Shown here: positions 56,520 to 64,000 of the stretch, in pieces | Numbering within the stretch: position 1 is the stretch's first letter | How the letters are laid out: every line of letters starts with the position of its first letter | Origin: Shewanella avicenniae | GTDB taxonomy: Bacteria; Pseudomonadota; Gammaproteobacteria; Enterobacterales; Shewanellaceae | Reading direction: 5' to 3' | Assembly: GCF_017354945.1 (NCBI RefSeq) | Contig: NZ_CP071503.1 | Coordinates: 558,001-622,000 of the forward strand | DNA: 64,000 nt | Notes under the pieces: generated by a model | Told to the model about the DNA's origin: nothing | Seen by the model: the letters and a program-made list of their open reading frames with translations, nothing else | Databases searched by the model: none | Made by a program: the position numbers and the translations under genes

Positions 56520-57161
56520 TCATCCTTCATTCCAGATATATTCAACATTTCCTTCATTATCTTCATTGGAGTAGCCAATTATTTCATCTCTAAGGTCTTT
56601 TATCTTTGAATGGAAGCTAGTTATATTTCGTAAAATACCTTGTGATTTAGAATGAAACTCAGCTATTTCACTAGCTTGTAAGTTGGAATTTTCAACATCC
56701 TGCCGAACTTCTTCTGCCTTTTCAAAAAGGATGTTTAAATTTTCTAGAAATGATTCTAGCTCTTCTTCTTTTTCTTTTGACTTGCTCAGGCTTGAAAGTA
56801 ATTCTTCATAATTTGATTCTACTTCAGATTTAGTATTCTTTATCAAATTTAAAGCGTCTGTTATTTCTGAATTACTTTGTTCTATATACTCAAATTTACT
56901 TTTTATGTCATTGCTAATCTCTTCAACTTCTTCTTTTATTTTTTTTACAATTGTACGAAAACTAGTTGCTGATCTGGCGGCGGTTTGAGCTTGACTTTGA
57001 CTTTCTGATGGCGATTGAGTTTTGTCATCTAACAGCTGAATTTTATTATTTATTTCTTCAAGTTGTGATTGAATTCCATGGATTGATTTTTCAACAGGAA
57101 CAAATCTTGCCCAAATTTTTTCAATTTCACTCGCATTGGTCTTTTCTATACCATATCCCAT
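56520..57161 (-). CDS. Long coiled-coil protein of the AT-rich island
   Basis: 213 residues from ATG 57161 (AGGG 8 nt upstream; the frame is open 10 codons further). Begins MGYGIEKTNASEIEKIWARF; most of the rest is a Glu/Lys/Ser-rich coiled coil with heptad spacing (about 25-190). Its stop (TGA) overlaps by 11 nt an ATG that opens the interrupted downstream gene. That gene also begins with coiled-coil sequence, so these may originally have been one reading frame of about 510 residues, now frameshifted, or two overlapping genes. The AT-rich codons differ from neighbouring chromosomal genes. No family recognised. Confidence 0.6.
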   Translation of the reverse strand: MGYGIEKTNASEIEKIWARFVPVEKSIHGIQSQLEEINNKIQLLDDKTQSPSESQSQAQTAARSATSFRTIVKKIKEEVEEISNDIKSKFEYIEQSNSEITDALNLIKNTKSEVESNYEELLSSLSKSKEKEEELESFLENLNILFEKAEEVRQDVENSNLQASEIAEFHSKSQGILRNITSFHSKIKDLRDEIIGYSNEDNEGNVEYIWNEG

Positions 57162-57356
57162 AATCTTTTCCCTATTTGGAATACTAAGCAATACAACATA
57201 TTACACTTTTATAGCATCTACATCTTACGATTAAAATTGCTTACGAACTGATTTTTGGATGGTTGTTCCGAAATTTAACTAATTCGTCTACATCAATCAC
57301 CATTAGTGCATGCGTCAATGGTGATTCAGAGATATAGAAGTTATCAATAGTATCTA

Positions 57357-57678
57357 TCTTGTCAGCTGAAACCTGAAACGTTCAGGCGACACTGATTCCC
57401 CTTGGCGCGGCGAAGGTGCGTTGGGTAGGCATCGAATAATCTAGGCTTTCGCCATTTAATAGGTAAGAACAACACTGATTTGGCGGGAGTACTCCGATAT
57501 TCCTCAGCACAGACGAACCAGTGACCGTCCGGGACGCCGAGGATCGAGCGCCCATGGATGGGTTCACAGCGTGTCACTGGATCGTCTGTGCATAAGCCCG
57601 CTGCAGGCGATTTAGCACGATAGAGCTTATCGGCAACAATCGTATTGTCAGGTGAAACTTGAAACGTTCAGGCAACAC
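57357..57678 (+). repeat. Interspersed structured repeat, copy B, with flanking 30-nt direct repeats
   Basis: Starts with CAGGCGACACTGATTCCC, GGCGCGG and GGTGCGTTGGGTAGGCATCGA (opposite orientation to copy A) and contains GCATAAGCCCGCTGCAGGCG at 57591-57610. The element is flanked by near-identical direct repeats, GTCAGCTGAAACCTGAAACG at 57361 and GTCAGGTGAAACTTGAAACG at 57647, each continuing TTCAGGC. No credible gene. It closes the AT-rich island on its right. Confidence 0.65.
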
Positions 57679-57778
57679 CTTTATGGCTGCAAGCCATAAA
57701 CAAAAAGATCAAAACGAGGTTTTGACTAACCTCCCGAACCCTAGATATAAAGAATGCTCAAACCACTTGGAGCATTCG

Positions 57779-58234
57779 ATGCAAATCACTATCGACCCGT
57801 TGACCTCTGCCGACATCATCGGCTTGCTGCAACAACACTTGGATGACATGTACGCCACATCTCCCGCCGAAAGCGTGCATGCGTTGGATTTGGACAAACT
57901 GCGTCAGCCGGAGATTACCTTTTGGAGTGCCAGAAAAGACGATGAACTGCTGGGGTGTTTAGCGCTGAAAGTGCTCGATGGTGACCACGCGGAATTGAAA
58001 TCGATGCGCACCGCGCCTGCAGCGCGTGGCAAGGGTGTAGCGTCGGCTTTGCTACAACATGCGTTGCTACACGCACGTGCGCAGGGGCTCCGCCAAGTGA
58101 GTTTAGAAACTGGCACTATGGCTTACTTCGCCGCCGCCCGCAGCCTCTACCGCAAATTCGGTTTTAGTGACTGCCCACCGTTCGCTGATTACCAACTCGA
58201 CCCCAACAGCGCCTTTATGACGCTGCACCTATAA
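57779..58234 (+). CDS. GNAT-family N-acetyltransferase
   Basis: 151 residues from ATG 57779 (GGAG upstream); the longer frame starts inside repeat copy B and is discounted. Acetyl-CoA-binding motif A MRTAPAARGKGVASALLQHA (about 75-94, with the R/Q-x-x-G-x-G/A pattern as RGKGVA), motif B YRKFGF. Substrate unknown; close in form to YsnE/PapA-like single-domain acetyltransferases. Single gene. Confidence 0.87.
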   Translation: MQITIDPLTSADIIGLLQQHLDDMYATSPAESVHALDLDKLRQPEITFWSARKDDELLGCLALKVLDGDHAELKSMRTAPAARGKGVASALLQHALLHARAQGLRQVSLETGTMAYFAAARSLYRKFGFSDCPPFADYQLDPNSAFMTLHL

Positions 58235-58355
58235 GCGCTTGTTGCTGAATAGTCACAGCTTTAATTCAATTTTTTGATCGGACTTGGTGACACAACGGTC
58301 AAGCAGAGCCAACTCCCTTTGGCTCTGCAGCGGTGCGAGTAGCACCCGCGAAGCC

Positions 58356-59162
58356 TTATTTATTAATTTGGGCTTTGGCTTTCAACGATGCCACATACTC
58401 AGCAAAGCGCTTTTGTTGTACATAGCCGTTGAGCTGTGGTGCCATCTGCTCAAGGGTTGGGTGACGTTTGTCTTCCAGCTTAATCACATGCCAACCGAAC
58501 TGGGTGTGTACCGGCGCTGAAATCTCGCCTTTTTTCATTGTGCTCAGGGCTTTATTAAATTCGGCCACCATAGTGTCGGGTTTGAACCAACCGAGATCAC
58601 CCCCATTTTTCGCTGATGGGCCGGTTGATTTGGCAATAGCGACTTGGGCAAAATCAGCGCCTTTTTGTAGTTCAGCGATGATCGCTTTGGCTTCTTCTTC
58701 GGTTTTTACCAGAATATGACGCGCTTTCAGCTCTTGGTTGAACTCGATGATTTTAGGTTCTAACTCTTTGTAGGCTTGTTCGATATCGGCACTGGTTACT
58801 GGGTGTGTTGCTTGGTAGGCAAGGTTGGCTTGGCTTGCCAACACATCGTCGCTGCGCAGTTGGATTTCATTGATCACTGCTGGCTGTTTATCTAAGCCTT
58901 GGCGCTTGGCATCTTGCACCACCAGTTGTTGGTTGATGAGGTCGTTAATCGCGTCTGTGCGGCTGATACTTTTTTGTTGCTGCTCAGAGATGGCTTTGAC
59001 GTAGGCATCCACAATCGCGTTAGTAATGGGTGCGCCATTCACCGTGGCGGCCACATTATTGGCGGCGGTGTCAGCGGCGCTACACAGTGGGCTAACGCTG
59101 GCAAGGGTGAGGCCTAAGAGTGAAGCAAGCAGTAACGAGGCACGGTTAAGTTTTGGAGTCAT
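58356..59162 (-). CDS. Exported parvulin-type peptidyl-prolyl isomerase
   Basis: 268 residues from ATG 59162; a TTG three codons upstream is less likely. Signal peptide MTPKLNRASLLLASLLGLTL ending CSA. A SurA-like helical N-domain (about 35-130) is followed by one PpiC domain (about 140-235) with KARHILVKTEEEAKAI, NGGDLGWFKPDTMV and TQFGWHVIKLED. It catalyses cis-trans prolyl isomerisation or chaperoning of exported proteins. It lies divergent to nifH, but the signal peptide argues against a NifM role. Confidence 0.9.
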   Translation of the reverse strand: MTPKLNRASLLLASLLGLTLASVSPLCSAADTAANNVAATVNGAPITNAIVDAYVKAISEQQQKSISRTDAINDLINQQLVVQDAKRQGLDKQPAVINEIQLRSDDVLASQANLAYQATHPVTSADIEQAYKELEPKIIEFNQELKARHILVKTEEEAKAIIAELQKGADFAQVAIAKSTGPSAKNGGDLGWFKPDTMVAEFNKALSTMKKGEISAPVHTQFGWHVIKLEDKRHPTLEQMAPQLNGYVQQKRFAEYVASLKAKAQINK

Positions 59163-59322
59163 AGTAAACAACGGCTTAATGTTAATGGAAGAATTAGCGC
59201 CGATTGTAGCAACAGCCCATGACGGTTAATTTTACCCACATTGGCTTTTTTGCATTCGCTGACAAAATTTTTTACTGCGTGAATTCACTGCAAAGACCGA
59301 ATAATCCTTAACATCACCCTCT

Positions 59323-59571
59323 CAGGCAACCGCAATTCCACCTCGGCGCAGTGAAGGAGAGACATACTTGAAGCACCTTTGTGCATTCAAATTACACATC
59401 AAATCCTGCAGGTGTACTCTGACATTCCCAGCACATGCGGACTTGTGGCCGTCGCCAGCAAGGATGCTGGCGTCGAGCTTACACGGATGTACTTGCAGCG
59501 TGCCACAAGGATGCGTGTGCATAAGCCCGCTGCAAGCGATTAACCACATTAAAACTATCAGGCACCATCAG
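59323..59571 (+). repeat. Interspersed structured repeat, copy C
   Basis: Begins CAGGCAACCGCAATTCC and CGGCGCAGTGAAGG and ends GCATAAGCCCGCTGCAAGCG then ATTAA (from 59519), sharing both end modules with copies A and B; the middle differs. No coding potential seen. It lies immediately upstream of the nifH control region. Confidence 0.55.
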
Positions 59572-59693
59572 TGCCACATGGAATAAACCAACTCCCAAAC
59601 ACCACCAGAGCGAAGCTCAGAATGACATCCGTCATCCACCAACCATCCCCCAACAACCAAAGCAAATTACAACAATTTGCTAACAAACAAACT

Positions 59694-59709
59694 TGTTTCA
59701 AACACGACA
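59694..59709 (+). promoter_or_regulatory. NifA upstream activator site 1
   Basis: TGT-TTCAAACACG-ACA, exact TGT-N10-ACA consensus, centred about 131 bp before the predicted nifH transcription start. Confidence 0.75.
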
Positions 59710-59743
59710 AACACACAGTTGTTTGTTCGAGTGTCATCCCCAT

Positions 59744-59759
59744 TGTTCGCCATGTGACA
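59744..59759 (+). promoter_or_regulatory. NifA upstream activator site 2
   Basis: TGT-TCGCCATGTG-ACA, exact TGT-N10-ACA consensus, exactly 50 bp downstream of site 1, placing both on the same helix face. Confidence 0.75.
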
Positions 59760-59776
59760 AGTAAAATATTCAATAA

Positions 59777-60747
<971 letters not shown>

Positions 60748-60795
60748 TCGCGCAGGTGATTTCTTTTTCAAGCATATATCCAAGAGGAACATGCG

Positions 60796-62265
60796 ATGGA
60801 GATGAATAAAGAACAAGCCCAGGCCTTGATTGATGAGGTGCTGGAAGTCTATCCAGAGGCAGCCCGCAAAGATCGCGCTAAGCATATGGCGGTAAACGAT
60901 CCTGCAAACGCTGGCAGCAAATGCATTACCTCTAACCGTAAATCGCAACCTGGGGTAATGACCGTACGTGGTTGTGCCTATGCAGGTTCTAAAGGTGTGG
61001 TGTGGGGCCCAGTGAAAGATATGATTCATATCTCTCATGGTCCAGTGGGCTGTGGTCAGTACTCTCGTGCTGGTCGCCGTAACTACTACACTGGCGTGAC
61101 GGGTGTGAATGCGTTCGGTACGCTGAACATTACTACTGACTACCAAGAACGCGACATCGTGTTCGGTGGCGATAAAAAGCTGGCCGCTGCCATTGATGAG
61201 CTGGAGCAACTGTTCCCGCTGAGCAAAGGTCTGTCAGTGCAATCTGAATGTCCTGTCGGTTTGATCGGTGACGACATTGAAGCGGTTGCGCGCCAAAAAG
61301 GCGAAGAAATTGGCAAAACCATCGTGCCAGTGCGTTGTGAAGGTTTCCGCGGTGTGTCTCAGTCGCTGGGTCACCACATTGCGAACGATACCATTCGCGA
61401 TCACGTGTTGGCGCCAAACGAAGGCAAAGAGTTTGAAAGCACAGATTATGACGTTGCCATTATTGGTGACTACAACATCGGTGGTGACGCTTGGTCTTCT
61501 CGTATCATCCTTGAAGACATGGGGCTCCGCGTTGTGGCGCAATGGTCTGGCGATGGTACTTTGGCTGAGATGGAAAACACCCCTAAGGTCAAACTGAACC
61601 TGGTGCACTGTTATCGTTCCATGAACTACATCGTACGTTACATGGAAGAAAAGAACGGCATACCTTGGATCGAATACAACCTTTTTGGCCCAACCAAAAT
61701 TGAAGAATCAATGCGCAAGATCGCTGCATTCTTTGATGAAAAAATCCAAGCGCAAACTGAAGAAGTGATCGCTCGCTATCGTGCGCAGTGGGAACAGGTT
61801 GTTGCCAAATACCGTCCACGTCTGCAAGGCAAATCAGTGATGTTGTATGTCGGCGGTCTGCGTCCACGTCACATCATCGGTGCTTACGAAGACTTAGGCA
61901 TGGAGATCTGTGGTGCCGGTTATGAGTTCGCCCATAACGACGACTACGTGAAAACCACCCCTGAAATGAAAGAAGCCACACTGCTGTTTGATGACGCCAG
62001 CGCTTACGAACTCGAAGAGTTTGTGAAGAAGCTGAAGCCAGATTTGATTGGTTCAGGCGTGAAAGAAAAGTATGTGTTCCAAAAAATGGGCTTCCCATTC
62101 CGCCAAATGCACAGCTGGGATTACTCAGGCCCTTATCACGGTGTTGATGGTTTCGCCATCTTTGCCCGCGACATGGATCTGACCCTGAACAACCCATGCT
62201 GGAAAAACATGCAGGCCCCTTGGGCGAAAGCGGAACAAGCAGCGGATCTGGCCAAAACTGCGTAA
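60796..62265 (+). CDS. nifD: Nitrogenase molybdenum-iron protein alpha chain
   Basis: 489 residues from ATG 60796 (AGAGGAA 6 nt upstream; ATG 60802 is alternative). P-cluster ligands Cys60 (RGCAYAG), Cys86 (PVGCGQ) and Cys152 (SECPVGL); FeMo-cofactor ligands Cys272 ([10 protein letters not shown]) and His439 ([12 protein letters not shown]). These are the Mo-type signatures rather than the VnfD/AnfD pattern. It forms an alpha2-beta2 tetramer with NifK that reduces N2 to ammonia. Starts 48 nt after nifH. Confidence 0.99.
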   Translation: MEMNKEQAQALIDEVLEVYPEAARKDRAKHMAVNDPANAGSKCITSNRKSQPGVMTVRGCAYAGSKGVVWGPVKDMIHISHGPVGCGQYSRAGRRNYYTGVTGVNAFGTLNITTDYQERDIVFGGDKKLAAAIDELEQLFPLSKGLSVQSECPVGLIGDDIEAVARQKGEEIGKTIVPVRCEGFRGVSQSLGHHIANDTIRDHVLAPNEGKEFESTDYDVAIIGDYNIGGDAWSSRIILEDMGLRVVAQWSGDGTLAEMENTPKVKLNLVHCYRSMNYIVRYMEEKNGIPWIEYNLFGPTKIEESMRKIAAFFDEKIQAQTEEVIARYRAQWEQVVAKYRPRLQGKSVMLYVGGLRPRHIIGAYEDLGMEICGAGYEFAHNDDYVKTTPEMKEATLLFDDASAYELEEFVKKLKPDLIGSGVKEKYVFQKMGFPFRQMHSWDYSGPYHGVDGFAIFARDMDLTLNNPCWKNMQAPWAKAEQAADLAKTA

Positions 62266-62339
62266 TTGCAGTGTGAAGCAGTATCGATTGATAACCCGAG
62301 CCGGAGTTCACAGATTAGTGGCACGGTAGGAGAATAGTC

Positions 62340-63911
62340 ATGACGCAAAAAGTTGAAGATATCAAAACTGGTTATGCGTTATTTAAGCAACCAGAATATC
62401 AGGAGCTGTTCGCTGGCAAACACGCGACTTTTGAAGAAGCCGTTGAAGAAGCCAAAGTCAAAGAAGTCTTTGACTGGACAACCACCAAAGAATACCAAGA
62501 GATTAACTTTAATCGTAAGCACGTCACCATTGACCCTGCGAAAGCCTGTCAGCCATTAGGGGCTGTACTGTGCGCGCTGGGCTTTGAAAAGACCTTGCCT
62601 TATGTGCACGGTTCACAAGGTTGCGTGGCTTACTTCAGAACCTATTTTAACCGTCATTTCAAAGAGCCTGTTGCTTGCGTATCAGACTCAATGACTGAAG
62701 ATGCAGCGGTATTTGGCGGCCAGAAAAACATGTTTGCTGGTCTGCAAAACGCTTATGCACTCTACAAGCCTGAAATGATTGCCGTTTCAACCACTTGTAT
62801 GGCAGAAGTTATCGGCGACGACTTGAACGCCTTTATCGGTAACGCCAAAAAAGAAGGTTACTTGCCAGAAACTGTGCCAACGCCGTTTGCGCACACCCCA
62901 AGTTTCGTGGGCAGCCATGTGACCGGTTGGGACAACATGTTTGAAGGTATTCTGCGCTATTTCACTCTGAACGAGATGGAAGGCAAGGTAGTGGGTAGCA
63001 ATGGCAAGATTAACCTCGTGCCTGGCTTTGAAACTTACCTTGGCAACTATCGCGTGATCCAGCGAATGCTCAAAGAAATGGATGTTGACTATTCCTTCCT
63101 GTGTGATCCATCTGAAGTGTTGGATACACCGGCAGACGGTGAATATCGGATGTATGCAGGTGGCACCAGCATCGCTGAGGTGAAAGATGCACCGAACGCG
63201 ATTGCGACCCTGATGCTGCAACCGGATCAACTGACCAAGTCTACCAAGTTCGTCAAAGACGTTTGGAACCAAGACGTACCCGCACTCAATATCCCAATGG
63301 GCTTAGAGTGGACTGACGACTTTGTGATGAAAGTGTCTGAACTGACGGGTAAGCCAATCCCTGCCTCTATCACCAAAGAGCGCGGTCGTTTAGTCGACAT
63401 GATGACTGACTCGCACACTTGGTTGCATGGGGTGACTATCTCTATCTACGGCGACCCAGATTACCTGATGGGTATGTGCAAGCTGCTGACTGAATTCGGC
63501 TGCGAAATCAAGCATGTACTGTGTCATAACGGTAGCAAGCGCTGGCGCAAAAAGTTGGAAGCACAATTGGCAGAAACACCTTACGGTGCCAATGCTCAAG
63601 TGTTTGTGGGTAACGACTTGTGGCACTTCCGTTCACTGATGTTTACCGATAAGCCTGATCTGATGATCGGTAACTCATACGGTAAGTTCATTGAGCGTGA
63701 CACCAAGGCGAAAGGGCCAGAGTTTGAAGTACCTTTGGTACGCATTGGCTTCCCAATCTTTGACCGTCACCACCTGCATCGCAGCGCCACCATGGGCTAC
63801 GAGGGTGCTATGTACGTGCTCACCACAGTGGTGAACGAAGTACTGGCCAAGCTGGACCGTGAGACATCGGACTTAGGCAAAACTGACTTTGCGTTTGACC
63901 TAGTTCGCTAA
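62340..63911 (+). CDS. nifK: Nitrogenase molybdenum-iron protein beta chain
   Basis: 523 residues, with AGGAGA 7 nt upstream of the ATG. P-cluster ligands Cys70 (KACQPLG), Cys95 (GSQGCVAYFR) and Cys153 (STTCMAEVIGDD), the same numbering as the Azotobacter enzyme. Full family length including the N-terminal region typical of group I nitrogenases. Partner of NifD in the MoFe protein. Followed by a UUCG-capped hairpin and the next nif gene. Confidence 0.99.
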   Translation: MTQKVEDIKTGYALFKQPEYQELFAGKHATFEEAVEEAKVKEVFDWTTTKEYQEINFNRKHVTIDPAKACQPLGAVLCALGFEKTLPYVHGSQGCVAYFRTYFNRHFKEPVACVSDSMTEDAAVFGGQKNMFAGLQNAYALYKPEMIAVSTTCMAEVIGDDLNAFIGNAKKEGYLPETVPTPFAHTPSFVGSHVTGWDNMFEGILRYFTLNEMEGKVVGSNGKINLVPGFETYLGNYRVIQRMLKEMDVDYSFLCDPSEVLDTPADGEYRMYAGGTSIAEVKDAPNAIATLMLQPDQLTKSTKFVKDVWNQDVPALNIPMGLEWTDDFVMKVSELTGKPIPASITKERGRLVDMMTDSHTWLHGVTISIYGDPDYLMGMCKLLTEFGCEIKHVLCHNGSKRWRKKLEAQLAETPYGANAQVFVGNDLWHFRSLMFTDKPDLMIGNSYGKFIERDTKAKGPEFEVPLVRIGFPIFDRHHLHRSATMGYEGAMYVLTTVVNEVLAKLDRETSDLGKTDFAFDLVR

Positions 63912-63916
63912 GCCGT

Positions 63917-63944
63917 AAGCCAGCAGTCTTCGGACTGCTGGCTT
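63917..63944 (+). terminator. UUCG-tetraloop hairpin between nifK and the next nif gene
   Basis: AAGCCAGCAGTC-TTCG-GACTGCTGGCTT: a perfect 12-bp stem with a TTCG loop and no T-run after it. It is more likely an mRNA-stabilising or attenuating structure that protects the nifHDK message than a full terminator. Confidence 0.6.
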
Positions 63945-63980
63945 GTGCTTTATGCCACAGACCCAAAAAGAGGAATCACC

Positions 63981-64000
63981 ATGGCAAACGTAATGATTCA
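63981..64000 (+). CDS. nifT: Start of probable nifT (runs off the window)
   Basis: ATG with AGAGGAA 7 nt upstream; only MANVMI is visible. NifT proteins begin in this style (xxxVMIRR) and commonly follow nifK, so nifT is likely, but six residues cannot settle it. Confidence 0.5.

Noticed and set aside
57362..57577. Minus-strand ORFs inside repeat copy B
   Set aside because: They run through the structured repeat, have no ribosome site and resemble no protein.
58356..59162. Parvulin next to nifH as NifM
   Set aside because: NifM is cytoplasmic, whereas this protein has a clear signal peptide and a SurA/PrsA-like layout; the gene is also divergent from nifH.
62318..62336. TGGCACGGTAGGAGA before nifK as a second sigma-54 promoter
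   Set aside because: It has a good -24 half but no GC at the required distance, and the AGGAGA is the nifK ribosome site.

Overview
The window looks like chromosome of a Shewanella-type gammaproteobacterium. I infer this from a CxxCH-rich tetraheme cytochrome next to a Tat-exported flavin reductase subunit, an OmpC-like porin, DUF2999 and YegD-like proteins, a thiopurine methyltransferase, and dense sensory genes (hybrid kinase, MCP, GGDEF/EAL). The right edge carries a molybdenum nitrogenase operon, so the host is probably diazotrophic. No ribosomal RNA or CRISPR array is present; there is one tRNA.

Layout. 1-14.5 kb holds mixed housekeeping and sensory genes: a partial hybrid kinase, an exported metalloprotease, a Ser/Thr-type kinase, tpm, a porin, tcdA, pepT, a SieB-like membrane protein and tRNA-Leu(CAA) followed by a decayed partial copy of itself. 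14.5-18.9 kb is a respiratory module: a sigma-54 activator with XylR_N/V4R sensor domains, a tetraheme cytochrome c and a flavin subunit whose promoter has a -24/-12 sigma-54 element.

19.5-45.8 kb is the most unusual part. A TonB-dependent receptor is followed by response regulator, MoxR ATPase and histidine kinase. After a convergent SulP transporter come an exported M16 protease and, divergently, a six-gene tightly packed operon (membrane protein, a second MoxR, DUF58, BatA-like, vWA, and a 2040-residue exported TPR protein). The same direct repeat, TGCAAG-N5-TGCAAG followed 10 nt later by a -10-like hexamer, occurs in front of the receptor, the M16 gene and the operon. This fits an OmpR/PhoB-type operator and suggests that the encoded two-component system controls all three units as one envelope-associated regulon.

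46-53.9 kb holds an MCP, a GGDEF/EAL protein, YegD, small proteins and methyltransferases. 54.0-57.7 kb is an AT-rich foreign island with a coiled-coil/membrane gene broken by an intact ISAs1-family element (9-bp target duplication). It is bracketed by inverted copies of a structured intergenic repeat, and a third copy lies just before the nif genes. After a GNAT acetyltransferase and an exported parvulin, nifH-nifD-nifK and the first codons of a probable nifT run off the right edge. They are preceded by two NifA-type upstream sites exactly 50 bp apart, an IHF-like site and a sigma-54 promoter. All catalytic and cluster-ligand residues of Mo-nitrogenase that I checked are present.
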